A DNA stretch of 34,544 nucleotides, taken from assembly GCF_004353985.1 (NCBI RefSeq), contig NZ_SMOA01000049.1, positions 1 through 34,544 on the forward strand. Reading direction: 5' to 3'. Shown piece after piece: positions 6,819 to 14,805 of this stretch. Every line of letters begins with the position of its first letter. Position 1 is the stretch's first letter. The translations under genes and the position numbers were made by a program. Source of the DNA: Paracraurococcus ruber. GTDB lineage: Bacteria > Pseudomonadota > Alphaproteobacteria > Acetobacterales > Acetobacteraceae. The notes under the pieces were generated by a model. The model saw only the letters and a program-made list of their open reading frames with translations. It was not told the origin of the DNA and ran no database searches.

Positions 6819-7481
6819 ATGCCCAAGACCCTTGGAATGCTGGCCGGCGCCGCGGCGCTCGCCGCCGCCCTCCTCGCCGCCCCGGCCGGTGCCGCGGCGC
6901 AGGACCTGCGGGGCAAGCAGGCCGGCGACTTCGTCATCGGCCTCGGCGCCATCGGCGTGCTGCCGGGCAACAGCGGCGGCCGCACCAGCCTGATCGGCGG
7001 CAAGGTGGAGGCGAACAACAGCGCCACGGCGCAGCTCGACTTCACCTATTTCTTCTCGCCCAACATCGCCGCCAACCTGATCGCCGCCACCACCCAGCAC
7101 GACATCGAGGTGCGGAACTCCGCCCTCGGCAATGTCAGGCTGGGCCATGTCTGGGTGCTGCCGCCGACGCTGACCCTGCAGTACCACCCCTTCGCGCAGT
7201 CGCGGTTCAGCCCCTATGTCGGCGCCGGCCTCAACTGGACCTTCTTCTACGGCTATGGCGGCAGCAAGACGGCGCCGGTGAACCGCGTGCGGGTGGACAG
7301 CGCGCCGGGCTTCGCCGTGGTCGCCGGCCTGGACTACGAGCTGGCGCCGAACTGGCTGCTGAACCTGGACGCCAAGAAGATCCTGCTGCGCCCGGACGCC
7401 AGCGTGAATTCCGGCCTGGTCAACGCCCGGGTGAACCTCGACCCCTGGGTGGTCGGCGCCAGCCTCCGCTATCGCTTCTGA
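6819..7481 (+). CDS. ompW: OmpW family outer membrane protein
   Basis: 220 residues, the usual OmpW length. Residues 1-27 form a signal peptide ending A-G-A-A-A before Q28. The rest alternates as in an eight-stranded beta-barrel and ends in R-Y-R-F, with the terminal Phe that outer membrane proteins need for assembly. OmpW blocks include F-F-S-P-N-I-A-A-N-L-I-A-A-T-T-Q-H-D-I near 76-94, L-P-P-T-L-T-L-Q-Y-H-F (with P before F) near 114-126, F-S-P-Y-V-G-A-G-L-N-W and a Y-E-L-A-P-N-W-L-L-N-L-D-A-K-K block near the end. OmpW is a narrow hydrophobic channel for small non-polar molecules. The promoter carries a perfect FNR-type site. The gene appears to be a single transcription unit. Confidence 0.93.
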   Translation: MPKTLGMLAGAAALAAALLAAPAGAAAQDLRGKQAGDFVIGLGAIGVLPGNSGGRTSLIGGKVEANNSATAQLDFTYFFSPNIAANLIAATTQHDIEVRNSALGNVRLGHVWVLPPTLTLQYHPFAQSRFSPYVGAGLNWTFFYGYGGSKTAPVNRVRVDSAPGFAVVAGLDYELAPNWLLNLDAKKILLRPDASVNSGLVNARVNLDPWVVGASLRYRF

Positions 7482-7607
7482 CCGGCCTTCCCCCAGGGGC
7501 GGGGCGAACCATACCCGCCGAGTAACATCGGCGCCGTTTCGTGGCCGGGACGGCGCCACTCGCAGGACTTTGGCTTGTCGCCGCGCCACCATGCGCGAGG
7601 ATGCGGC

Positions 7608-8828
7608 ATGACCAAGAACCGCGACGTACCCCTGGAGGCCCTGCGTGGGATCGCGGCGGTCATCGTCCTCGCCTGGCATGCGCTGCAGGCCTTCGCGCCG
7701 GGCTTCTGGCGGGAGGACGGCGCCTGGTGGTACGGCACGGTGCACGGCACCGCCGCCGTCATCGTCTTCTTCGTCCTGTCGGGCTTCGTTCTGACGCAGC
7801 GGGCGCTGGCGACCGGCGACGGCCGGCCGCTGGCGCGCGGCGCCATCAAGCGCTGGCCGCGCCTCGCCGGGCCGGTGCTGGCGGCCGTCCTGCTCTCCTG
7901 GGCGCTGTTCCGCCTCGGCCTCTATGCGCATGCCGAAGCGGGGCCGCGCATCGGGTCCGGCTTCCTCGCCACCTTCGGCGACGCGCATCCGGACGGGCCG
8001 GTGGAGCCGAGCCTGCCCGGCGCCCTGCTGCAGGGGGCCGTCTTCTCGCTGTTCCGCGGCGGCCCGGGCGACCACAGCTACAACACCGTGCTGTGGACCA
8101 TGCGCTACGAATTCCTCGGCAGCTTCATCGCCTTCGGCCTCGGCCTGGCGCTGCTGCAGCTTGGCCATGCCAGCCTGGCCATGCGCATGGCGCTGGTCGC
8201 CGTCACCGCCCTGCTGGTCCGCTTCGCCGAGACCTACTACGTCACCTTCGTGGTCGGCGTCGGCCTGTCGCTGCTGGTGGCGGCGCGGCCGCCGCGGATC
8301 CCGCTGCCGCTCGGCCTCGGCATGGTGGTGCTCGCCGGCTGGCTGCTCGGCTACCGGGAGGGAAGCCCGGACCACCGGCTGGTGGACCTGCTCTATCCCG
8401 GCACGCCGCCGGCCACCTATGTCCATGCCGGCGCCGCGGCGCTGCTGATCCTGGCGCTGACCGGGACGGAACGGCTGCGGGATGCGCTCTCGGGCCCCTG
8501 GGCGGCCTGGCTCGGCCGGCTCTCCTTCCCGCTCTACCTCGTGCATGTGCCGGTGATCTGCTCGGCCGGCGCCTGGGCCTGGCTGGCGCTGGAGGGCACC
8601 GGGCTGGCGGTGGCCGGGGCGCTGCTGGCGACCACGCTGCTCAGCCTGCTGCTCGCCCTGCCGCTGGCCGGCTTCGACCTGTGGTGGACGCGGCGCCTGG
8701 AACAGGTGGCGGCGCGGCTGCTGCCGACCGGCGCGCCGCTGCGGCCGGCCGCCCGGCCGGCCCTGGTGCCGATCGGCGAGGGCGGGATGGCCGCGGGCTG
8801 GGTGATGGAGGACGAGCGGCGGCGGTGA
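7608..8828 (+). CDS. Acyltransferase 3 family membrane protein
   Basis: 406 residues with about ten hydrophobic membrane segments. It opens with P-L-E-A-L-R-G-I-A-A-V-I-V-L-A-W-H, the family signature in which R13 and H24 are the conserved active-site pair, then F-F-V-L-S-G-F-V-L near 50. Members (OafA/NodX/YrhL) move acyl groups, often acetyl, onto cell-surface or extracellular sugars. The acceptor cannot be read from the sequence and no polysaccharide genes lie beside it. Start ATG 7608 has GAGGA 7 bases upstream; the earlier in-frame start at 7575 has none. A palindromic repeat element follows the stop. Confidence 0.93.
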   Translation: MTKNRDVPLEALRGIAAVIVLAWHALQAFAPGFWREDGAWWYGTVHGTAAVIVFFVLSGFVLTQRALATGDGRPLARGAIKRWPRLAGPVLAAVLLSWALFRLGLYAHAEAGPRIGSGFLATFGDAHPDGPVEPSLPGALLQGAVFSLFRGGPGDHSYNTVLWTMRYEFLGSFIAFGLGLALLQLGHASLAMRMALVAVTALLVRFAETYYVTFVVGVGLSLLVAARPPRIPLPLGLGMVVLAGWLLGYREGSPDHRLVDLLYPGTPPATYVHAGAAALLILALTGTERLRDALSGPWAAWLGRLSFPLYLVHVPVICSAGAWAWLALEGTGLAVAGALLATTLLSLLLALPLAGFDLWWTRRLEQVAARLLPTGAPLRPAARPALVPIGEGGMAAGWVMEDERRR

Positions 8829-8836
8829 CGTGCGAG

Positions 8837-8900
8837 CGAGGGAGGCCCTGCCTCCCTCGGGCTCCCACCGCCAGGGGCCGAAGGGCCCTTGGACCCCTCG
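8837..8900 (+). repeat. Dispersed palindromic element, copy A (probable terminator)
   Basis: A 9-bp stem CGAGGGAGG/CCTCCCTCG with loop CCCTG (8837-8859) is followed by the family tail, which contains CCGCCAGGGGCCGAAGGGCC and then CTTGGACCCC. It starts 8 bases after the acyltransferase stop. Just beyond it, on the other strand (about 8902-8950), is a second partial copy for the converging aminotransferase gene. That copy shares CCCCTCCCGGACACT with copy C. Confidence 0.6.
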
Positions 8901-8957
8901 CGTCCACGACGCCGGGGCGAGTGTCCGGGAGGGGGACCCCGCAGCGCCCTCCCCGCG

Positions 8958-10088
8958 TCAGGCCGCCGCCGGCATCCGCGCCGCCCGGTCGCGCACGCCA
9001 AGCTCGTCCAGCGCGCCGCCGATCGCCGCCACCGCCTGCCGCATGTCCTCCGGCCCGATGGCGCCGATGCAGCCGACGCGGAAGCTCGGCGCCCGGGTGT
9101 TGTAGAAATTGCTGATCAGCACGCCGCGCCGCTTCAACGCATCGACAAAGGGCTGCAGCGCGAAGGCCGGGTCGGCGGGCTGGTGCACGGTGACGATCAC
9201 CGGCCCCTGATGCGCCCAGTCGAGGTAGGGCGTCAGCCCCAGGCTCCGCACGCCCTCATGCAGGATGCGCGCATTCTCGCGGTAGCGGGCCAGGCGGGCG
9301 GGCTGGCCGCCCTCCGCCATGAAGAAATCCAGCGCGACGCGGAAGGCCGCCAGCGACTGCACCGCCGGGGTGAAGCGGATGCTGCCCCAGCCCGCCCGCA
9401 GCGCCTGCTGGTAGATGTCGGACAGGTCGAAGGACCAGGACCCGGCATTGCCGGCGCAGTCGAGCAGCCGGTCGGTGCGCGCCACGGCATAGCCGCTGCC
9501 CGGCAGCGCCTCCAGGCACTTGCCGCTGGTGAAGACCAGCGCGTCCACCTCCGGATGGGCGGCGAGGGCGAAGGGCAGCGCGCCGAAGGCCGACACGGAA
9601 TCGAGGATCATCCGCCGCCCGGCGGCCCGCACCACCGGCCCGACCGCGCCGGGGTCGTTGATGATGCCGCTGCCCGTCTCGTTGTGGACCATGACGACAT
9701 GGCTGATCGACGGGTTGGCGGCCAGGGCGGCGCCGATGGCGGCGGGCGACACGCCCTCGGTATCCGGGCAGGGCATGGACACCACCTGCCGCCCGGCTTC
9801 GGTCGCCAGGCGGATGGCGCGGTCGGCATAGGCGCCGTTGTGCGGCACCAGCACCGTGCCGCCGGCCGGGACGAAGGTACGGATGGCGGCTTCCAGGATG
9901 AAATGGCCGCAGCCCTGCAGCGGCATGGTGGCGTGCTCGCCCGGGACGCCGCCGGCGATGTCGCGCACCATCTCCCTGATCTCGGCATAGACCGGGCGGA
10001 AATCATTGTCCCAGGGGGCGATGTCCTGCGCCATGGCGGCACGGGTCTCGGGCCTGGTCTGCACCGGACCGGGGATCAGCAGCAGCAT
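8958..10088 (-). CDS. phnW: 2-aminoethylphosphonate--pyruvate transaminase type (class V aminotransferase)
   Basis: 376 residues, close to the PhnW length. The enzyme type moves the amino group of 2-aminoethylphosphonate to pyruvate, giving phosphonoacetaldehyde and alanine, using PLP. Matches run along the protein: L-L-L-I-P-G-P-V at the start, P-L-Q-G-C-G-H-F-I-L-E-A-A-I (56-69), S-H-V-V-M-V-H-N-E-T-G-S-G-I (129-142), I-L-D-S-V-S-A-F-G-A-L-P with Asp163 for the PLP ring, and S-G-K-C-L-E-A-L-P-G with Lys190 as the Schiff-base lysine. No phnX, phnA/phnY or phosphonate transporter lies next to it, so a related substrate (serine or alanine with glyoxylate) remains possible. Start ATG 10088 has no strong ribosome site. 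Confidence 0.8.
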   Translation of the reverse strand: MLLLIPGPVQTRPETRAAMAQDIAPWDNDFRPVYAEIREMVRDIAGGVPGEHATMPLQGCGHFILEAAIRTFVPAGGTVLVPHNGAYADRAIRLATEAGRQVVSMPCPDTEGVSPAAIGAALAANPSISHVVMVHNETGSGIINDPGAVGPVVRAAGRRMILDSVSAFGALPFALAAHPEVDALVFTSGKCLEALPGSGYAVARTDRLLDCAGNAGSWSFDLSDIYQQALRAGWGSIRFTPAVQSLAAFRVALDFFMAEGGQPARLARYRENARILHEGVRSLGLTPYLDWAHQGPVIVTVHQPADPAFALQPFVDALKRRGVLISNFYNTRAPSFRVGCIGAIGPEDMRQAVAAIGGALDELGVRDRAARMPAAA

Positions 10089-10303
10089 GAAGGCGGCACC
10101 CGTCAGGAAGGCGGTGGGGCCCCGGTGGCCGGCGTCCGTCCGGGGACGCCGCCGCGCCGGAGCGTGGCTGGTGGCAGCAGGGGCGCGGCCCCGGGCATCG
10201 ACGCCCCGCGGCGACCTGCCCCCGGGCGACGCGCGGGCGCCGGGGCGGCGGTCCGCCCGGCACGCCCTGGCCGGTCGCGCGACCCGGGAACGCGCGCCGG
10301 CGC

Positions 10304-10963
10304 CTATAGCCCATCGGCCTGCGCGAGGAGAAGCCCGCCGATCTCGCGGGCCAGCTTTTCGCGGATGGATTGCGCGAAGGCGGCATAGTCCGGGCAGGCC
10401 ATGGCGAAGCAGCCGGGGCCGCCGATCACCTCCTCCCGGTAATGGTCGAGCAGGTCCGGCTCCTCGTTCAGCACGGCCAGCGCGTTGATGGTGACGCCGG
10501 CGGCGACGCCGAGGTCGCGCACCGGCGCCGGCGCCCGCCCCTGGTTGTGCCGCCCGTCGCCCGAGACGTCGAGCACGAGGCGCGCCGCCGGCGCGGGGCA
10601 GCGCGCCAGCAGGGCGAGGCCGGCGGCCATCCCCTCCCCCAGCGCGGTGGCGCCGGGCAGCGGGATGCGCGGGGCATTGTTGATCGCCCCGGCCAGGGCG
10701 GCGGCGGCGGCTTCGCCATCCACCCGCGCCCAGGGCACCGCGACCTCCGGCCCGCCCGGGGCCGGGCGCATGGAAGGCCAGGCGCCGGACCAGAACAGCA
10801 TGGCGACCGCGACGGCGCCACGCGGCCCGCCGGCGCAGAGCGCGGCGATCCCGGGGTCGCGGAAGGCAGCGGCATAGCCGCCGACCATCAGCGCGAACTC
10901 GTCGAAGTCGACGCTGGCCGAGACATCCACGGCGAGGCAGAGCGCGAGGTCCACGGGATCCAT
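10304..10963 (-). CDS. DUF1194 (von Willebrand A-like) protein without signal peptide
   Basis: 219 residues. The frame opens D-L-A-L-C-L-A-V-D-V-S-A-S-V-D, the D-x-S-x-S metal-ion site of a von Willebrand A-like domain, and continues with W-S-G-A-W near 57 and V-L-D-V-S-G-D-G-R-H-N-Q-G near 129-141, both characteristic of DUF1194. The family has no established function and is often exported. Here the domain starts at residue 5 and no signal sequence precedes it, so this copy is probably cytoplasmic. Start ATG 10963 has CCAGG 6-10 bases upstream. It runs in the same direction as the aminotransferase, 215 bases ahead of it; I see nothing in that spacer. Confidence 0.85.
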   Translation of the reverse strand: MDPVDLALCLAVDVSASVDFDEFALMVGGYAAAFRDPGIAALCAGGPRGAVAVAMLFWSGAWPSMRPAPGGPEVAVPWARVDGEAAAAALAGAINNAPRIPLPGATALGEGMAAGLALLARCPAPAARLVLDVSGDGRHNQGRAPAPVRDLGVAAGVTINALAVLNEEPDLLDHYREEVIGGPGCFAMACPDYAAFAQSIREKLAREIGGLLLAQADGL

Positions 10964-11105
10964 CGCCGCCTGGATACCATGCCGCCGCCGGCGGGCCGCA
11001 GCGGCGGCTTGCGCCGGCCGGCGCGGCGCCGCCCCCGAGCCATTCCCCCGCGGCCGCCTTGCGCCTAGATGACAGGATGTTCATTGCGGGGCGGAGGGCT
11101 GAGGG

Positions 11106-12092
11106 ATGCGGAGACGGGACCTGGCGCGGCTGGCCTTGGCCGGCGGGGCGGTGCTGGCGGCGCCGGCGGTGCGGGCCCAGGGGGGCGGCGCGGGGGCCTG
11201 GCCGAGCCGGCCCATCCGGCTGATCGTGCCCTTCACGCCGGGGGGCAGCACGGATGGCATGGCGCGCCTGGCCGGGCAGAAGCTGCAGGAACGCCTGGGC
11301 CAGACGGTGATCGTCGAGAACCGGCCGGGCGGCAACGGCACGGTCGGCGGGATCGCGGTGGCGCAGAGCGCGCCGGACGGCCACACCTTCTGCGCCAGCG
11401 CCTCCATCCAGGTCATGGCCCGCTGGGTGATGCGGAACCCCGGCTACGACCCGCTGGCCGACCTGGTGCCGGTGGCGCGCACCGGCCAGGGCCCGCTGCT
11501 GCTCTGCATCTCGCCGACGCGCAGCCCGGCCAGCATCACCGACCTGGTCGCGGCGGTGAAGGCGGATCCGCGGGCCTGGACCTTCGGCACCTCCTCCCTC
11601 GGCGCCGCCGGCCACCTGGCGACCGTGGAGTTCAACCGCCTCACCGGCCTCGACATCCCCATCGCCAGCTATCGCGGCACCGCGCCGGCGGTGCAGGACC
11701 TGGTGGCGGGCAACATCCAGCTGATGGTGGACCCGATGCTGGCCATGGTGCCGCAGGTGCGCGGCGGCCGGGTGCGGGCGCTGGCCATCAGCCAGGCCCG
11801 CCGCAGCGCCGCGGCGCAGGAAGTGCCCAGCGCGCCGGAAGCCGGCCTGCCGGGCTGGGAGTTCTTCTCCTGGTGGGGGCTCTGGGCGCCGCGCGGCATC
11901 CCGGCCGAGATCGCGGCGCGGGTGAATGCCGCGCTGCAGAAGGGCATGCGGGAGCCGGAGGTGGTGTCGCGGCTGACCGACATGGGGATCGAGGCGGTGG
12001 CCGAGAGCCCGGAGGCCTTCGCCGGCTTCATCCAGCGCGACGTCGCCCGCAATTCCGAGCTGCTGCGGCTGGCGCGGTTCGAGCCGGAATAG
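11106..12092 (+). CDS. Tripartite tricarboxylate transporter (Bug/TctC) substrate-binding receptor 1
   Basis: 328 residues with a signal peptide (M-R-R-R-D-L-A-R-L, a hydrophobic core, then P-A-V-R-A-Q); the arginines make Tat export possible. Family blocks are W-P-S-R-P-I-R-L-I-V-P-F-T-P-G-G-S-T-D, then V-I-V-E-N-R-P-G-G-N-G-T-V-G, A-P-D-G-H-T and S-Y-R-G-T-A-P-A-V-Q-D-L-V-A-G. These periplasmic proteins usually bind carboxylic acids and hand them to a TctA/TctB membrane pair. No tctA or tctB is in the window, so the receptor is an orphan, as is common for this much-expanded family. Start ATG 11106 has GGAGGG about 9 bases upstream. It is unlike the other two receptors in ligand-loop detail, so the ligand cannot be named. 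Confidence 0.93.
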   Translation: MRRRDLARLALAGGAVLAAPAVRAQGGGAGAWPSRPIRLIVPFTPGGSTDGMARLAGQKLQERLGQTVIVENRPGGNGTVGGIAVAQSAPDGHTFCASASIQVMARWVMRNPGYDPLADLVPVARTGQGPLLLCISPTRSPASITDLVAAVKADPRAWTFGTSSLGAAGHLATVEFNRLTGLDIPIASYRGTAPAVQDLVAGNIQLMVDPMLAMVPQVRGGRVRALAISQARRSAAAQEVPSAPEAGLPGWEFFSWWGLWAPRGIPAEIAARVNAALQKGMREPEVVSRLTDMGIEAVAESPEAFAGFIQRDVARNSELLRLARFEPE

Positions 12093-12151
12093 CGCGGGCC
12101 GCGCGGGGGCGGGGCGACGAACCTGCGATTGCGCCGGCCGTTGGGGCGGGC

Positions 12152-12910
12152 ATGCCCCTTCGCGCCGCGACGCCCCTGCCCGGCCCCCGCCGCGCCCCCC
12201 GCCCGCCGCCGGCGCCGGATGCCGCGCGGCGGGCCCTGGCGCTGGAGGTGCATGCGCGGCTCTGCGCCGAATACGGCTGCCCGATCGGGTATTTCCACGC
12301 GCTGGAGCCGCTGGACGAGCTGGTCTCCTCCCTGCTGTCGCACCGGACGAAGAACCGCGACAGCGCCGCCGCCTTCCGCGCCCTGCGGGCGGCCTTCCCG
12401 GACTGGGCGGCGGTGCGGGACGCGCCGGTGGCGGCGGTGGAGGCGGCCATCCGCGGCGTCACCTGGCCGGAGGCCAAGGCGCCGGCGCTGCAGCGGACGC
12501 TGCGCGCCGTCACCGAACGGCGCGGCGGCCTCGACCTCTCGCATCTCGCGGACATGCCGGAAGCGGCGGCGGCGGCCTGGCTCGCCGACCTGCCGGGCGT
12601 CGGGCCGAAGACCGCGGCGGCGGTGCTGTCCTTCAGCACGCTGCGCGGCCGGGCGCTGCCGGTGGACAGCCACCACCACCGCGTCGCGCAGCGGCTGGGG
12701 CTGATCCCCGCCGGGCTGGCGGTCGGCCCCTCGCATGCCGTGCTGGCGGCGCTGCTGCCGGCGGACTGGGATGCGCAGCAGCTCTACGACGACCACCAGG
12801 TGATGATGCGGCACGGCCAGCGCTGCTGCACCTTCCATGCCCCGGCCTGCGGGCGCTGCGTGCTGCGCGACCTCTGCCCCGAGGGCCGGGCGCGGCTCGG
12901 CGCCGGCTGA
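12152..12910 (+). CDS. Endonuclease III-like DNA glycosylase (HhH-GPD, 4Fe-4S)
   Basis: 252 residues. It carries the helix-hairpin-helix L-P-G-V-G-P-K-T-A-A-A-V-L (147-159) with catalytic Lys153, and P-V-D-S-H-H-H-R with Asp172, the two residues of bifunctional glycosylase/AP lyases such as Nth. The C-terminal cysteines C226-x6-C233-x2-C236-x5-C242 match the endonuclease III iron-sulfur cluster. It should excise oxidised pyrimidines or related lesions in base excision repair. The N-terminal 30 residues are Pro/Arg-rich and poorly conserved. The start at ATG 12152 lies 59 bases behind the Bug receptor with only a GGGGCGGG stretch as ribosome site; the receptor-glycosylase link looks like chance proximity. 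It differs enough from canonical Nth (V-D-S-H instead of V-D-T-H) that I give no symbol. Confidence 0.9.
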   Translation: MPLRAATPLPGPRRAPRPPPAPDAARRALALEVHARLCAEYGCPIGYFHALEPLDELVSSLLSHRTKNRDSAAAFRALRAAFPDWAAVRDAPVAAVEAAIRGVTWPEAKAPALQRTLRAVTERRGGLDLSHLADMPEAAAAAWLADLPGVGPKTAAAVLSFSTLRGRALPVDSHHHRVAQRLGLIPAGLAVGPSHAVLAALLPADWDAQQLYDDHQVMMRHGQRCCTFHAPACGRCVLRDLCPEGRARLGAG

Positions 12911-12989
12911 GCGCCGGCCATGGCCGCCGGTTTGCCCTTCGGCCGCGGCGCGGCGGCGCGATAGGATCGCCGGCGGGGAGGAACCGGGC

Positions 12990-14150
12990 ATGACGAAAGC
13001 CGGCCGCGTCGCCTTCGGCGCGATGGAGGAAGTGGTCTGGGGGACGCCGGCCGCCGAGGCGGTGGCGGACATCGCCGCGCGCCAGGGCGCCAGGCGGGTC
13101 TTCCTGATGGCCAGCGGCACGCTGAACCGCGAGACGGAGGAGGTCAGCCGCATCCGCGCCGCGCTGGGCGACCGGGTGGCGGCGGTGTTCGACCGCATGC
13201 CCGCCCATACGCCGCGCGCCGCCGTGGTCGCGGCGACGGCGATGGCGCGGGAGGCCGGCGCCGACCTCATCGTCACGGTCGGCGGCGGCTCGGTCACCGA
13301 CGGCGCCAAGGCGGTGCAGCTCTGCCTCGCCAACGACATCCGCACGCCGGAGGCGATGGATAGGCTCCGCGTCGGGCCGGCGGGGGCGCCGCCGGGCATG
13401 CGCCCGCCCGAAATCCGCCAGGTCTCGGTGCCCACCACCCTCTCGGCCGGGGAGTTCAGCGCCATCTCCGGCGTGACGAACGAGGCGACGGAGGCGAAGG
13501 AGATGCTGCGCCACCCGCGCATCATCCCGCAGGCGGTGGTGCTGGACCCGGCGCTGACCCGGCACACGCCGGAATGGCTGTTCCTGTCCACCGGCATCCG
13601 GGCGGTGGACCATTGCGTGGAGGGCGTCTGCTCGGCCGAGGCGCACCCCTATGCCGATGCGCAGGCGCTGCGCGGGCTGGCCCTTCTCGCCGCCGGCCTC
13701 GCGCGGGTGAAGGCGGCGCCGGACGACCTGGCGGCAAGGCTCGACTGCCAGCTGGGGTCCTGGCTGTCCATGGCGCCGCTGGCGACCGGCGTGCCGATGG
13801 GGGCGAGCCATGGCATCGGCTATGTGCTGGGCGCGGCCTTCGGGGTGCCGCATGGCCATACCTCCTGCATCATGCTGCCGGCGGTGATGCGCTGGAACGC
13901 CCCGGCCAACCCGGACCGGCAGGCGCTGGTGGCGGCGGCGCTGGGCGCGCCGGAGGCGGCGGCCGGCGACCTTCTGGACCGCCTCATCGCAGGGCTCGGC
14001 ATGCCCCGCAGCCTCGGCGCCGTGGGGATCGGGGCGGAGGCCTTCGACCGCATCGCCGAGGGCGCGATGAAGACCCCCTGGGTGCCGCGCAACCCGCGCC
14101 CGATCGAGGGGCCGGCGGCGGTGCGGGAGATCCTGGCGCTGGCGGCCTGA
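12990..14150 (+). CDS. Iron-containing alcohol dehydrogenase family (maleylacetate reductase-like)
   Basis: 386 residues. The nucleotide-binding loop is V-G-G-G-S-V-T-D-G-A-K-A-V (97-109), and P-T-T-L-S-A-G-E-F follows at 148-156, both typical of the Fe-ADH superfamily. Expected metal ligands are one Asp and three His. His208 (D-H-C-V-E), His274 (A-S-H-G-I-G) and His288 (V-P-H-G-H) are present, but the Asp position holds Arg204 (G-I-R-A-V-D-H). Loss of that Asp is also seen in maleylacetate reductases, which do not depend on iron, so a reductase of unsaturated keto acids is a reasonable guess. Start ATG 12990 has GGGGAGGA 7 bases upstream. It lies 79 bases after the glycosylase gene. Confidence 0.88.
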   Translation: MTKAGRVAFGAMEEVVWGTPAAEAVADIAARQGARRVFLMASGTLNRETEEVSRIRAALGDRVAAVFDRMPAHTPRAAVVAATAMAREAGADLIVTVGGGSVTDGAKAVQLCLANDIRTPEAMDRLRVGPAGAPPGMRPPEIRQVSVPTTLSAGEFSAISGVTNEATEAKEMLRHPRIIPQAVVLDPALTRHTPEWLFLSTGIRAVDHCVEGVCSAEAHPYADAQALRGLALLAAGLARVKAAPDDLAARLDCQLGSWLSMAPLATGVPMGASHGIGYVLGAAFGVPHGHTSCIMLPAVMRWNAPANPDRQALVAAALGAPEAAAGDLLDRLIAGLGMPRSLGAVGIGAEAFDRIAEGAMKTPWVPRNPRPIEGPAAVREILALAA

Positions 14151-14181
14151 CGGCTGGGCGGGCCGCGCGGCGATCCGGCGG

Positions 14182-14195
14182 TTGCGCCGGATCAA
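14182..14195 (+). promoter_or_regulatory. Degenerate FNR-like site ahead of the CBS gene
   Basis: TTGCG-CCGG-ATCAA keeps one perfect FNR half-site (ATCAA) and TTG of the other. Its centre is about 80 bases before the chosen start, almost the same distance as the perfect site ahead of ompW (77.5). Confidence 0.35.
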
Positions 14196-14268
14196 GGCCC
14201 CGGCCGGTGCTACGGCGGATGCTGGGCGCCGCCGTCACGGCACGGCATGGCGGAGGAGGGAGGGCGTC

Positions 14269-14691
14269 TTGGCCAACCGGCCCATGCACGAGATCATCAC
14301 CCGGCGGCATCCCATCACCCTGCCGCCCGAGGCCAGCGTGCAGCATGCCTGCCAGGAGATGCGCAACCACCGCATCGGCGCGGTGCTGGTGACCGACCCG
14401 CGCGGCCGGCTGCTGGGCATCTTCACCGGCCGCGACGCCATCTGCCGCATGCTGGCCGAGGGCCGCGACCCGCATGGCACGCGCCTGCGGGAGGTGATGA
14501 CGCCCGATCCGGAATGCTGCGCGCCGCAGATCCGCGCCATCGAGGCGCTGCGGCTGATGCGCGACGGCGGCTTCCGCCACATCCCGGTGGTGGACGGGCA
14601 CCGGCTGGTCGGCATCGTCTCGCGCGGCGACTTCCTTTCGGACGAGCATGCGCGGCTGGAGGATGAGAGCCACCTGTGGGAGCGGATCTGA
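14269..14691 (+). CDS. Paired CBS-domain protein
   Basis: 140 residues holding two CBS domains and nothing else. The first covers about 10-65 (I-T-L-P-P-E-A-S-V-Q-H-A-C, then R-I-G-A-V-L-V-T-D, R-G-R-L-L-G-I-F-T-G-R-D). The second covers about 75-130 (V-M-T-P-D-P, A-I-E-A-L-R-L-M, G-F-R-H-I-P-V-V-D, L-V-G-I-V-S-R-G-D). Such pairs bind adenine nucleotides and regulate a partner; the partner is not evident. I chose the TTG at 14269 because GGAGGGAGG sits 6 bases upstream; ATG 14284 has no ribosome site and would lose five residues. A weak FNR-like box lies upstream. It converges on the SLC13 gene. Confidence 0.88.
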   Translation: MANRPMHEIITRRHPITLPPEASVQHACQEMRNHRIGAVLVTDPRGRLLGIFTGRDAICRMLAEGRDPHGTRLREVMTPDPECCAPQIRAIEALRLMRDGGFRHIPVVDGHRLVGIVSRGDFLSDEHARLEDESHLWERI

Positions 14692-14709
14692 TCCCGGCTT
14701 GCGGATCGG

Positions 14710-14727
14710 CGCCGCGCACGCGCGGCG
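14710..14727. terminator. Hairpin between convergent CBS and SLC13 genes
   Basis: CGCCGCGC-AC-GCGCGGCG forms an 8-bp perfect stem in the 114-base spacer where the two genes meet, so it may stop transcription from either side. Confidence 0.4.
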
Positions 14728-14805
14728 TGGCGGCCGCGCCCCAGACCCGATGACCATGCCGGCCAGCATGTCTGCCGACCGGCATGACGGCCGCTGCGCC
14801 GCCGC

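Noticed and set aside
5727-8546. A 939-codon minus-strand frame over the cupin, ompW and acyltransferase genes
   Set aside because: It spans several real genes on the other strand, and its translation is low-complexity with no recognisable domain.
12078-12092. tRNA-like TTCGAGCC motif
   Set aside because: It lies inside the coding end of Bug receptor 1 with no cloverleaf around it. No tRNA could be folded anywhere in the window by eye.
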